Source: JACKAN01 sp964502735
GTDB taxonomy: Bacteria > Bdellovibrionota > Bdellovibrionia > Bdellovibrionales > UBA1609
Length of the DNA stretch: 64,000 nt
Reading direction: 5' to 3'
Assembly (NCBI GenBank): GCA_964502735.1
Contig: CAZCYD010000002.1
Span: 78,441-142,440 of the forward strand
In this document: positions 1 through 7,977 of the stretch, piece by piece
Numbering within the stretch: position 1 is the first letter of the stretch
Layout of the letters: every line of letters begins with the position of its first letter
Program-made: the position numbers and the translations under genes
Notes under the pieces: generated by a model
Databases searched by the model: none
What the model was told of the DNA's origin: nothing
Seen by the model: only the letters and a program-made list of their open reading frames with translations

Positions 1-2
1 AT

Positions 3-419
3 AAAGATTCAGGTGCAGATTACAGAGACATGAGGCCTGATGAGAGGGCACTGTTTAGTGAAATGATTTCTGAAGTCCACGGTCAATTTAAATTGGCAGT
101 GATGAATGGCCGCAAGCTTTCTACTGATGTTGTTGAAAAGTACTCAGACGGTCGAGTTTTTACAGGGGAAACAGCGGTAAAACTAGGCTTTGCCGATCAG
201 CTTGGAACTTATCAAGATGCAATAAGAATTCTGGGGGAGCTTTCAGGGTTAGGAAGTGCTCCAGAAGTCTTTACTCCCCCAAAAAAGCGCCCAGATTTAT
301 TTGAAGTGTTAACAGAGGCTAAAATCTCTGATGGGTTAGAGCAAAACTTAAAAAATTTTTTTAGATTACAAATTATGGGTCAACCTATGTATTTAATGCC
401 TGGAGCGATGGGATTGTAG
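3..419 (+). CDS. sppA: Signal peptide peptidase SppA (S49 family), C-terminal part, 5' end outside window
   Basis: The frame is open from base 3, so the gene starts upstream of the window. The visible ~138 residues match the C-terminal part of SppA-type S49 serine proteases. They hold the conserved stretch DGRVFTGETAVKLGFADQLG, which in this family follows the catalytic core. The family digests cleaved signal peptides in the inner membrane. The stop codon overlaps the GTG start of the HIT gene by one base, so this is the first visible gene of a co-transcribed cluster. The catalytic Ser and Lys are not in view, so activity cannot be judged. Confidence 0.85.
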   Translation, partial: KDSGADYRDMRPDERALFSEMISEVHGQFKLAVMNGRKLSTDVVEKYSDGRVFTGETAVKLGFADQLGTYQDAIRILGELSGLGSAPEVFTPPKKRPDLFEVLTEAKISDGLEQNLKNFFRLQIMGQPMYLMPGAMGL

Positions 420-958
420 TGAGCAAAAAAAAACAAGTGAATTTAAAGGAGATTTGGCCCCAGGAGCGAGATTTTTTTTGCCGCCCGGATAGACTAAGAT
501 ATGTCAGAAAGCTTGTTGAGCCAGATCATTGTGTATTTTGCCAAGAGGCGCAAAAGGGTGCTGAAGGAAACGGACTCTGCGTGTATAATTCTGAACATAG
601 TATGGTTGTTTTAAATAAATACCCATACAACACTGGGCATATTTTGGTCTTGCCAACTCGTCATGTTGGAGATCTGTGGAGTTTGTCGGATTTGGAGTAT
701 CAGGAGATGTCTATACTTTTAAGGCGATCGGCTGAGATTTTACAAAAGACCTATTCTTGTCAGGGTTTGAATCTGGGAATGAATCATGGCAAGGTTGCGG
801 GAGCGGGGATTCCCGATCACTTGCATTGGCACGTTATTCCGAGGTGGTTTGGTGACACAAACTTTTTTCCCCTAATAGCAGAAACAAAGGTGTTGCCTGA
901 ATCTGTTGAGCAAACTTACGATAAGCTTTTAAAAGAATTTTCAAAAATGGAGCTTTAA
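419..958 (+). CDS. HIT-family nucleotide hydrolase/phosphorylase
   Basis: A 179-residue protein with the histidine-triad motif HLHWHVIP (His134, His136, His138; the middle of the triad is the expected nucleophile). A CVFC pair (Cys38, Cys41) lies upstream, as in Zn-binding Ap4A-phosphorylase-like HIT proteins. Family members cleave nucleotide phosphoanhydride or phosphoramidate bonds such as Ap4A; the substrate here is not determinable. The GTG start overlaps the sppA stop, and the next gene begins after one base, so translational coupling is likely. It is predicted to be cytoplasmic, with no signal peptide. Confidence 0.88.
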   Translation: MSKKKQVNLKEIWPQERDFFCRPDRLRYVRKLVEPDHCVFCQEAQKGAEGNGLCVYNSEHSMVVLNKYPYNTGHILVLPTRHVGDLWSLSDLEYQEMSILLRRSAEILQKTYSCQGLNLGMNHGKVAGAGIPDHLHWHVIPRWFGDTNFFPLIAETKVLPESVEQTYDKLLKEFSKMEL

Positions 959-959
959 A

Positions 960-1367
960 TTGGAACTGGATCATATAGGTATTGCCGTCAAAAATCTAAA
1001 GGAAGCTAAATCTTTTTATGAGATTCTCGGTTGGTCGAGTATGGAAATAGAAGAGGTGCCTTCGGAACAAGTTAGGGTCGGATTCCTCGATCTTGAGAAT
1101 AATACTCGGATAGAGTTGTTAGAAAGTACTCATAAAGAGGGGCCAATTGCCAAATTTATAGATAAGCGTGGACCAGGTATTCATCATATTTGTTTGCGAG
1201 TAGAAGATTTAAAAAAGACCTTGCAAGACTTAAAAAATAAGAATGTGCAACTTATCAATGAAGAGCCTAAGTTGGGGGCTCATAACTGTTGGGTTGCTTT
1301 TATTCACCCAAAGTCTACCGGAGGGGTTCTAGTTGAGTTGAGCCAGCCGGTGAGGGAGGAGGGATAA
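960..1367 (+). CDS. mce: Methylmalonyl-CoA epimerase
   Basis: A 135-residue vicinal-oxygen-chelate (glyoxalase-fold) protein. The N-terminus LDHIGIAV supplies a metal-binding His5, GPGIHHICLRV supplies the second His near residue 76, and GGVLVELSQP supplies Glu126 at the C-terminus. This is the ligand layout of methylmalonyl-CoA epimerases, which interconvert (R)- and (S)-methylmalonyl-CoA in propionate metabolism. It starts at TTG one base after the HIT stop and overlaps the rhomboid start by one base (TAATG). A generic glyoxalase-family role is the alternative. No mutase or carboxylase genes are in the window. Confidence 0.82.
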   Translation: MELDHIGIAVKNLKEAKSFYEILGWSSMEIEEVPSEQVRVGFLDLENNTRIELLESTHKEGPIAKFIDKRGPGIHHICLRVEDLKKTLQDLKNKNVQLINEEPKLGAHNCWVAFIHPKSTGGVLVELSQPVREEG

Positions 1368-2152
1368 TGCGAGGGGGAGGAGGATCGCCTCTGGCTGTGA
1401 TGCCAGTCACTCCAGTAGTTAAGAAGCTTATTATTCTGAATATTTCAGTGTGGTTAATTCTCGTTATGATACTGCAAAAAGTCTTCTTATCGAGAAATTA
1501 TGTTTTTGAGTACTTTGGTTTGGTCCCGGCTAGTGTAATTACAGATTTTTTTATATGGCAGCCTCTGACCTACATGTTTGTACACTCCTCAAGCTTCTTT
1601 CATTTGCTATTTAACATGCTAGTTCTGTGGATGTTTGGCAGCGAGCTAGAAAGCCGTTGGGGGCGTCGTTTTTTTCTATCTTATTATTTGGTGTCTGGAG
1701 TCGGGGCAGCAATATTATATGTTGTTTTAACCCTTATATATTCCCTGATTAGTGGGCACGGCGCACCATTGTTAACTCCTGTGATTGGGGCTTCTGGTGC
1801 CACCTTTGCCTTGATTTTAGCTTATGGTTTAGTTTTTGGTGAAAGAATTGTTCTTTTTATGTTTTTATTTCCTATGAAAGCCAAGTACTTTGCTCTACTG
1901 CTAGGAATTATAGAGCTTTTGACCCTTTTGGATTCAGGGTATGGCAGTCAGGTCTCAAATCTGTGTCATTTGGGTGGGATTGTTTCTGGGTTTCTTTTTT
2001 TATTTTTTTATAGTCGCCGCAATCAGGGTGGCTCTAGTGGCAATAAAAAGAGTGGTTCGAGCTCCAACAGATCCAGCACTAGACGGAAGTTAAGGTTAGT
2101 GGTAGACAATGAGCCGACGGATGAAAAGACGGGCCCACGCTATTGGAATTAG
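1367..2152 (+). CDS. Rhomboid-family intramembrane serine protease
   Basis: A 261-residue polytopic membrane protein. The rhomboid catalytic dyad is visible: Ser143 in GASGATF and His201 in CHLGGIVSGF. The HLLFNMLVLWMFG segment near residues 79-91 supplies the conserved His/Asn oxyanion side. Rhomboids cut transmembrane substrates within the bilayer. The C-terminal ~45 residues are a Ser/Arg/Lys-rich cytoplasmic tail. The ATG overlaps the mce stop. It appears catalytically intact; the substrate is unknown. A second, shorter rhomboid lies at 33019-33660. Confidence 0.9.
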   Translation: MRGGGGSPLAVMPVTPVVKKLIILNISVWLILVMILQKVFLSRNYVFEYFGLVPASVITDFFIWQPLTYMFVHSSSFFHLLFNMLVLWMFGSELESRWGRRFFLSYYLVSGVGAAILYVVLTLIYSLISGHGAPLLTPVIGASGATFALILAYGLVFGERIVLFMFLFPMKAKYFALLLGIIELLTLLDSGYGSQVSNLCHLGGIVSGFLFLFFYSRRNQGGSSGNKKSGSSSNRSSTRRKLRLVVDNEPTDEKTGPRYWN

Positions 2153-2181
2153 TGGGAAAGAATTTCTGAAAAGGAGTGAAT

Positions 2182-2379
2182 ATGAAAGATCTTGATAAGG
2201 CTTTAGAGAACCTTAAATTTGATAAGCGTATGTTAGACTGGAATCTGAATAATGGCGTATTAGATCCCTCAGAGCTGAATGCTCATAAGCAAAACCTAAA
2301 AGACTTGTCGGCAAACTCAGCCCCCCTAGAATTAGCTGATGACTCCTTTGATAACGATGGAGAAAGTTTTAATAATTAA
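2182..2379 (+). CDS. Small acidic protein of unknown function
   Basis: A 65-residue soluble protein starting MKDLDKALENLKFDKRML, with a charged helical N-terminus and an Asp/Asn-rich end. An in-frame GTG six bases earlier is possible. The AAGGAG at 2171-2176 sits 5 bases before the ATG at 2182 and overlaps that GTG, which decides for the ATG. It is the last gene of the sppA-HIT-mce-rhomboid cluster. No family was recognised. Confidence 0.6.
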   Translation: MKDLDKALENLKFDKRMLDWNLNNGVLDPSELNAHKQNLKDLSANSAPLELADDSFDNDGESFNN

Positions 2380-2392
2380 AACTTGAAAATTG

Positions 2393-2417
2393 GGCGATTG
2401 AGGGTTGACTCATCGCC
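2393..2417 (+). terminator. Possible intrinsic terminator after the sppA-rhomboid operon
   Basis: GGCGAT-T-GAG (2393-2402) pairs with CTC-ATCGCC (2409-2417) around a 6-base loop, giving nine pairs with one bulge. It lies 14 bases after the last stop of the operon. The following sequence is T-rich but has no clean T-run, so efficiency is uncertain. Confidence 0.4.
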
Positions 2418-2472
2418 TGTTGATGCATTTGTTTGTGGGTTTGGGATTCAATTGATCTATTGCTGTATCGAT

Positions 2473-3690
2473 TTAGCAGCCTTGGTTTTGACACTTTTCA
2501 TATTTTGCGACCACCTCATTTGAGGTCGGTGCCCAATCTTCGCCAATAATTTTGTATCCAGAAGAAGGGTCTTTATAAACGTATAGAGTTTTTTCTCCAA
2601 AGTCAGTAAGCCCATCAGATTGATACTTCTGTAAAAATCTTACAACAAGTTTATCTTTGTGCTGGTAAATCACAGGGGAAAAGAGTTTTACATTTATATA
2701 TTCATACTTCTTGTTAAGGTGACTTTTGTACTCGTACCATTGTTCTTTAGTCATTTTGTTAGAAGTAAAGGTTTCGTGATAAAAATTAATATAGCTATCA
2801 ATACTTTTGGATTGCCAGCTTGCTCTCCACTGCTCTAGCCATCCAAGTAGGGCTTGTTTTTTTGACTGTAGTTCATTTTTATTACTGTACTCTATTTTAT
2901 CTTCCACGATTATAGGAGTGGTTGGAATTTGCACATAGGGTTCAACCTTTTCGATATCTTCATTTTTTAAAACCAGACAACCTCTTGATCCACGTAAAAG
3001 ATTTTTGGTAGGGGGAATGGCATGTAGCCAAATTCCTGAACCCGTTTTTTTGTCTATTCGATCGAAAAAATTGGGGTAATCCATGACAAAGGCTCTGTCG
3101 CCATATTCATTAAAATCAAGTTCATTCTTGCTGTATGTTTTATTAAAAAAGTAAACTCCCTCAGGGGTTTTAAGGTCTCCCAGTTTTAGCTTGTTTCCAG
3201 AGTTTTTTCCCATGTCAAAGGGGTATGCAGCTATTAATTCGTACTGGCTTCTGCTGTTGCGCCAAATGGTGAGAGTTCGTGTAGACTTGTCCGCAATAAA
3301 AGCAAAATTAGAAAAATAATCACCCTCGCCAAGATTGAGAATATTTTTGGGGTAAAGGCCCGGAGGAGGAAGTTTAGGTTTGGGCTCAATTAAGTTGCTA
3401 CTAGTTGGGTCGGACTCTTCTTGTTGATTTTCGAGAAGAGCCTCCTCATAACCTTCAGCAGTGGCTTTGTCTTCTCGAGCTGATAATTGAAGAGGGGCTG
3501 TCAGAATAAAAAATGCAAAAAGACAAAGTGGGTAGAGATTTCTAGACAACCTGCGGCTCCTCTCGTTACTAGTCTTGTTACTGGCCTTATTGCTGGCCTC
3601 GTTACTAGTTTCTTTACTAGTCTTGTTACTAGATAAAGCATTATAAAAATAAGTTTGTTTTAAGAATTTTAAATCTATCATTATTATCAT
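2473..3690 (-). CDS. L,D-transpeptidase (YkuD family) with C-terminal NTF2-like domain
   Basis: A 405-residue exported protein. The YkuD catalytic signature is WLHAIP (His223) followed by RGSRGCLVL (Cys238 nucleophile). The family makes or edits 3-3 or lipoprotein crosslinks in peptidoglycan. Residues ~280-400 resemble the NTF2/SnoaL-like accessory domain found after YkuD domains in periplasmic enzymes. The secretory segment is unusual: hydrophobic residues 51-70 are preceded by a ~48-residue extension containing a Thr/Ser/Asn/Lys repeat encoded by tandem ACTAGT-rich DNA (3553-3633). A start nearer the signal peptide is possible, but no convincing alternative is seen. Confidence 0.82.
   Translation of the reverse strand: MIIMIDLKFLKQTYFYNALSSNKTSKETSNEASNKASNKTSNERSRRLSRNLYPLCLFAFFILTAPLQLSAREDKATAEGYEEALLENQQEESDPTSSNLIEPKPKLPPPGLYPKNILNLGEGDYFSNFAFIADKSTRTLTIWRNSRSQYELIAAYPFDMGKNSGNKLKLGDLKTPEGVYFFNKTYSKNELDFNEYGDRAFVMDYPNFFDRIDKKTGSGIWLHAIPPTKNLLRGSRGCLVLKNEDIEKVEPYVQIPTTPIIVEDKIEYSNKNELQSKKQALLGWLEQWRASWQSKSIDSYINFYHETFTSNKMTKEQWYEYKSHLNKKYEYINVKLFSPVIYQHKDKLVVRFLQKYQSDGLTDFGEKTLYVYKDPSSGYKIIGEDWAPTSNEVVAKYEKCQNQGC
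3553..3633 (-). repeat. Short tandem repeats encoding a TSNE/K-type low-complexity stretch
   Basis: Imperfect 12-15 base units carrying TTACTAG or TTGCTGG are repeated about six times. They encode repeats of the form SNKTSKE, SNEASNKAS and NKTSNE immediately before the signal peptide of the L,D-transpeptidase. The units are multiples of three, so copy-number changes would not shift the frame. Confidence 0.65.
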
Positions 3691-3804
3691 AAATAATTTT
3701 GTCTGAAGTCAAGTTGTTGAATTCCCTCCGAGGAGTATCGGACATTTTTGACTCACTTATTAATCCATTTCGCATCTCGTAATGAGACAACATCTAGGAT
3801 CAGC

Positions 3805-3831
3805 TAAAAAAAATATAAAGCTTGCCGATAG
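3805..3831 (+). promoter_or_regulatory. Sigma-28 (FliA)-like promoter upstream of fliL
   Basis: TAAA at 3805-3808 and GCCGATAG at 3824-3831 are separated by 15 bases. This matches the flagellar sigma-28 consensus (TAAA-N15-GCCGATAA) except for the last base. It sits directly before the flagellar gene fliL. The expected transcription start (~3837) falls only a few bases before the ATG at 3840, so a (near-)leaderless mRNA or a chance match must be considered. Confidence 0.42.
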
Positions 3832-3839
3832 GCATAGGT

Positions 3840-4334
3840 ATGGCAGAAGAGGAAGTTAAGAAAAAAAAAGATTTAGGAAAAATTCTTGGGTTAGCCTTTG
3901 TGGTCTTTAACTTTGTAGTTGTGGGGGGGGGAGCTTTTCTTGTGTTTATTTCGACAGTGGGTTATGTGAAGCCCAGCAAGTCGAATGATGAGTTAAATAA
4001 AGAGTTAATTGAATTTCAAAGATCGCTGCAGAACAACCCTATAATCTACACGTTAGATCAATTTAATACAAATTTAGAAGGGATCCCACGCCGTTTTATA
4101 AGAATTCAGGTCAGCTTGGAAATGCTGGACGAAGAGGGGTACGAGGAAGTCATTGGTCTGGGAGCTGAGGCTAGGGACTCTATCGTTCGAATTCTGAATA
4201 CAAAAAAATATAACGAAGTCGAGTCTGTACAGGGAAAACTGCACCTGAAAAATCAAATAACAGCGCAAATCAACAGTTTTTTACAACGTGGTGTAGTTAA
4301 GAATGTTTACTTTTCTGATTTCGTTGTACAATAA
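3840..4334 (+). CDS. fliL: Flagellar basal-body-associated protein FliL
   Basis: A 164-residue single-pass inner-membrane protein: a short charged N-terminus (AEEEVKKKKDLGK), one transmembrane segment (~residues 15-42) and a periplasmic domain ending in NVYFSDFVVQ, typical of FliL. FliL surrounds the stator at the flagellar basal body and supports motor function. A TTG start at 3822 is also in frame. ATG 3840 is preferred because FliL proteins begin this way and because the TTG would lie inside the putative sigma-28 -10 region. No other flagellar gene is nearby, so it is an orphan flagellar locus. Confidence 0.82.
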   Translation: MAEEEVKKKKDLGKILGLAFVVFNFVVVGGGAFLVFISTVGYVKPSKSNDELNKELIEFQRSLQNNPIIYTLDQFNTNLEGIPRRFIRIQVSLEMLDEEGYEEVIGLGAEARDSIVRILNTKKYNEVESVQGKLHLKNQITAQINSFLQRGVVKNVYFSDFVVQ

Positions 4335-4410
4335 TACCCTTAGTGGCGTGGGAAGTTAATTTTTATCACCGCCGAGTTAATGTCTTACAATCTATCATCT
4401 TGGAGTTCTC

Positions 4411-5769
4411 ATGATAAGAATATTTGTGGTGTTTTTATTTGTCTCGTCTGTATCTTTTGCTACACAGATACAAAAAGATTATTCAAAACAAATTGAGTTT
4501 CCAGTTAAAGAGTTTAAATTAGACAACGGGTTAACCATTCTGGTTCACGAAGACTTTTCTACTCCCCTTGTGAGTTTTCATCAGTGGTACAGAGTGGGTT
4601 CAAGGAATGAAAAACCAGGTATGACGGGGATAGCACATTTTTTTGAACACTTAATGTTTAAGGGTACAAAAAAGTTCTCAAGTGATGATTTTGAAAACTT
4701 AATCCAATCAAACGGTGGAACAAATAATGCTTTTACCTCTTACGATTACACAGGTTATTACGTAGATTTGCCAGCATCGAAAATTGAAATTATTTTTCAA
4801 ATGGAAAGCGACAGAATGACAAACCTTCTGTTTGATCCCGTGAGTATTCAAAGTGAGAGAGAGGTTGTTAAGGAGGAAAGACGGTTCCGACTTGAAAATA
4901 GAGTTGAAGGTTATTTATCTGAAGCCACGTTTGCATCTGTTTTCAAAGTTCACCCTTATAGATGGCCGGTAATTGGGTATATGGAGGATTTGAACTCAAT
5001 AACCTTAGAGCAGTTTCAAGATTTTTATAGGACGTACTACTCACCAAACAACTCGATTTTAGTTGTGGCAGGAGCTGTAAATTTCGATAAAATTAAAAAA
5101 CTTGCAACAAAATATTACGGTAAAATTCCTTCGCAAATAATTCCAGAGTCTATTTTTCCTGAAGAGCCCGAACAAAAAGAGAAGAGAACTGTAGTTTTGG
5201 AAAAGGAAATTCAAAACCCTTATTTTAGTTTGGCTTATAAAGCCGTTGAGGCTGGCCATAAAGATCAATACGCCTTTGATTTGCTTTCTAACATATTGAG
5301 CGAGGGGAGTTCGAGCCGACTTTACAAAAGAATGGTGTATCAAGAACAAATTGTGTCTTCCATTTACTCATACGCATATACCCCGGCAAACAAAGGTTTA
5401 TTTAATATTACAGCTTCAGTAAAGCCTAAGGCGAATATTAATGCCGCCATTAGGTCTGCTTATTCTGAAGTTGAAAAATTAAAAAGACATAAGGTTACGC
5501 CCAGGGAACTTGAAAAGGCAAAAAATCAAGTTGTTAAGTCTTATGTGGATGCCCTGAAAACTGTGTCGGGAAAGGCTAGGGCCATTGCATCCAATCAAAT
5601 TTTATTTGGCGATTATAAAGTTATGTTTGAGGATATTAACAAGTATTTGCAAGTTACAGAAGATGATATTTACCGCGTAGCAAATACATACTTAAATGAA
5701 AGGAGAAGCACTGTAGTGAAGGTTATTCCACAAACAAAGAGTCATAAAGCGGCTAAATTAAGCAATTGA
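4411..5769 (+). CDS. M16-family zinc peptidase, catalytically intact, exported
   Basis: A 452-residue protein with a signal peptide (about residues 1-18). It has the inverted zinc motif HFFEH (His76, Glu79, His80) and the third ligand Glu ~75 residues later in EVVKEERRFR. A C-terminal M16 half follows (ILSEGSSSRLYKRMVYQEQ). These enzymes (pitrilysin/insulinase clan) degrade peptides inside a closed two-half chamber, often as heterodimers with a non-catalytic partner. The next gene on the same strand encodes such a partner. Predicted location is the periplasm. Confidence 0.92.
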   Translation: MIRIFVVFLFVSSVSFATQIQKDYSKQIEFPVKEFKLDNGLTILVHEDFSTPLVSFHQWYRVGSRNEKPGMTGIAHFFEHLMFKGTKKFSSDDFENLIQSNGGTNNAFTSYDYTGYYVDLPASKIEIIFQMESDRMTNLLFDPVSIQSEREVVKEERRFRLENRVEGYLSEATFASVFKVHPYRWPVIGYMEDLNSITLEQFQDFYRTYYSPNNSILVVAGAVNFDKIKKLATKYYGKIPSQIIPESIFPEEPEQKEKRTVVLEKEIQNPYFSLAYKAVEAGHKDQYAFDLLSNILSEGSSSRLYKRMVYQEQIVSSIYSYAYTPANKGLFNITASVKPKANINAAIRSAYSEVEKLKRHKVTPRELEKAKNQVVKSYVDALKTVSGKARAIASNQILFGDYKVMFEDINKYLQVTEDDIYRVANTYLNERRSTVVKVIPQTKSHKAAKLSN

Positions 5770-5853
5770 ATTGAGGATGGGTAGAGAGTAATTAGGGGTA
5801 AAGCAGTTAGATAAGACAATTTAGTGATTAAATTCAGTAATTAAGAGGGTCCG

Positions 5854-7242
5854 ATGAAATTTTTTAGAATAGTAACATTTTTTATTTTTTTAACCTTTTT
5901 TACATCCTGTTCCACGACAAAAGACAGCAATTATCAACTAAGAAAGTATGAAGAAGCAGAACTTTCAAACGGTTTAAAGTTGCTTTTAGTTAAGGATTCT
6001 TCTCTGCCTTATTTCAGCATGCAAATGATGATTAAAACTGGAGGGGTTCAAGATCCTGTGAATCGCACAGGATTGGCAAATCTTGTGGCAAAATTATTAA
6101 ATAAATCTACAAAAAATTATTCAGCTCTTGAGATTGCAGATATCATTGGTCAAATGGGAGGGGAGTTTAGGGCCTCGGTGAGCGATGACTTTACTTCCAT
6201 AAGTTCGAGTACACTTTCAGAGCATAGGGCTCAGCTGATCAATACTTTTTCTGAAATTATATTGACTCCAACCTTTTCTGAAGTAGAGGTTCAACGACAG
6301 AAAAAACAGGTAACTTCAGAAATTCAGAAGTTGGTTGATAACCCTCAAGGCTTTGCTTCTGTAGCCTACTCTACATTTATATACGGTGCTCATCCTTACG
6401 GCAGAAGTGTTTTAGGTACCATAAAAGATATCGGGGCCATCAAAAGGTCCGACATTTTAAATTTTTATGATCAGTACTATCGCCCCAATAATGCCATACT
6501 AGCCATTACAGGTGATTTTGACGAAAGCATTTTGCAAGATATAACCAAGGCATTTTCATCTTGGAAGAGGAAGCCTGTTGAATCAGTTGACTACCCACTT
6601 TTTCCTCAGATATCAGGGGTAAATATTAAGCTAATCGACAAAACTGACTTGGCTCAAACTCAAATTCGTATTGGTCATAAAGCCATTAAAAGAGACAACC
6701 CTGATTACCTCAAGTTGCGTCTGGCCAGTGTCATACTTGGAGGGGGGTTCTCCAGTCGTTTGATGACTAGAGTCCGAAAAGAAAGAGGACTCACCTATAG
6801 TATTAGTTCTTCATTTGGCGCAGAAAAGGATTATGGAGCTTTTACAGTATCCACCTTTACAAGACACGAAAAGGTGGGAGAGACCGTAGCTGAAACACTT
6901 GCGGTTTTAAAGAGGGTTAAGGACGAAGGGATTTCAAGAGCTGAACTTGACTCAGCAAAAGCTTTAATCAAAGGGACATTTCCTCGGGCTATAGAGACAG
7001 CAGAAAGCTTTTCAAACAATCTATTGTTGCTGAGACTTTATGGGATTGGGGACGACTATCTACGCGACTATTACAAAAATATTGACGCAATTAATTTAAA
7101 AGATGTGAATTCTGCAATAGAAAAATACTTAGACCCAGATAATTTAAAAATTTTAGTTTATGCTCCAAAAAAATCAACAGAAGAGCAATTAAGACCAATC
7201 GGGAAAGTTGAGGTCGAGGATTTTAAAAAGTTTATTCAATAA
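5854..7242 (+). CDS. M16-family non-catalytic partner, lipoprotein
   Basis: A 462-residue M16-fold protein with a lipobox (FFTSC, Cys19). The site equivalent to HxxEH reads GLANLVAKLL, so the zinc ligands are lost. The C-terminal half keeps the substrate-binding Arg/Tyr region GGGFSSRLMTRVRKERGLTY. This is the pattern of the non-catalytic subunit in two-component M16 peptidases. It probably forms a heterodimer with the product of 4411-5769, anchored to a membrane by its lipid. The intergenic gap is 84 bases, so co-transcription is likely. Confidence 0.88.
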   Translation: MKFFRIVTFFIFLTFFTSCSTTKDSNYQLRKYEEAELSNGLKLLLVKDSSLPYFSMQMMIKTGGVQDPVNRTGLANLVAKLLNKSTKNYSALEIADIIGQMGGEFRASVSDDFTSISSSTLSEHRAQLINTFSEIILTPTFSEVEVQRQKKQVTSEIQKLVDNPQGFASVAYSTFIYGAHPYGRSVLGTIKDIGAIKRSDILNFYDQYYRPNNAILAITGDFDESILQDITKAFSSWKRKPVESVDYPLFPQISGVNIKLIDKTDLAQTQIRIGHKAIKRDNPDYLKLRLASVILGGGFSSRLMTRVRKERGLTYSISSSFGAEKDYGAFTVSTFTRHEKVGETVAETLAVLKRVKDEGISRAELDSAKALIKGTFPRAIETAESFSNNLLLLRLYGIGDDYLRDYYKNIDAINLKDVNSAIEKYLDPDNLKILVYAPKKSTEEQLRPIGKVEVEDFKKFIQ

Positions 7243-7247
7243 TATCA

Positions 7248-7280
7248 GACTTGATGATTTTATACGTGGATTTGGGTTAT
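7248..7280. repeat. Palindromic intergenic repeat, copy 1 (degenerate)
   Basis: It contains TTGATGATTTTATACGTGG followed by GATTTGGGTTAT, matching the core and right arm of the dispersed element seen best at 32891-32935. The left arm is lost. It lies between two convergent genes, so it could contribute to transcription termination. Confidence 0.5.
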
Positions 7281-7285
7281 CAGAT

Positions 7286-7975
7286 TCACTTTTTGAGTCT
7301 GATTATTAGGAAACCAATAATTACAACAAGCCCAACGGCAATATAGGTGATCAATTTTTTGTCGGGTGGAAGTTTGTCAGCTTCATTCAACCAGTTCGGC
7401 AAATCCGTATCAGGTTGTGAGGTTAGACTACTCTTGGTTTGGAGTTCCTGGTCAAGAGGGGACCTGTTATTCTTACTGGCTGCATTGTCTACAAATCTAA
7501 TTGTTTTAATAATTTCATCTAGAGTGAGCTTGTATTTTTGATATCGAGATTGATGGTAATTGAGTTCAATTCCAATAGCTAAGTCCCCGACAAGTGTGAC
7601 TAAGTACTCGGTAAAGTAGTTTTGAGACACAGAATTTAAGTGAACAGCTTTTACCCAGTCTTTATTAGCTATAGAAATCTTCTCAGCAGAGTAGACTCTT
7701 GATAGCGCATTATTTCCAGTAGCATTGATTAGGGGCAGAGGATTTTTAAGACTTTCATAGAAGGTTTCCATATTGTCGGCTCTGCCAGCGAGCTTAGCTT
7801 TAATAACAAGAAAAGATTCTTTTGTTTCAGCAGAATTTGTACTTCTGCATACCCAAGCGGTTTGTTCTTGTTGGCAGGCCCAACCCTTTGGCTCTTGAAG
7901 TCTGACGTAGCTAGTCTCTAGGGCGAAGGTTGTATGGGTTGTAGCAAGTGTTAAAAGTAAAATAAAAAATGGCAT
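7286..7975 (-). CDS. Exported single-pass membrane protein, paralogue of its upstream neighbour
   Basis: A 229-residue protein: signal peptide (to about residue 18), a globular periplasmic domain with paired Cys residues (WACQQEQTAWVCRS), a Pro/Ser/Thr/Asp-rich linker and one C-terminal transmembrane helix ending in RLKK. It is clearly paralogous to the protein of 7978-8712 (same order WxC..WxC, a WVKAVHLN/WVDGLHIN block, YFTEYLVT/YYTRYLAT, and C-terminal anchor). The start follows the upstream stop by two bases, so the pair is an operon. Family and function were not recognised. Confidence 0.72.
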   Translation of the reverse strand: MPFFILLLTLATTHTTFALETSYVRLQEPKGWACQQEQTAWVCRSTNSAETKESFLVIKAKLAGRADNMETFYESLKNPLPLINATGNNALSRVYSAEKISIANKDWVKAVHLNSVSQNYFTEYLVTLVGDLAIGIELNYHQSRYQKYKLTLDEIIKTIRFVDNAASKNNRSPLDQELQTKSSLTSQPDTDLPNWLNEADKLPPDKKLITYIAVGLVVIIGFLIIRLKK

Positions 7976-7977
7976 TA

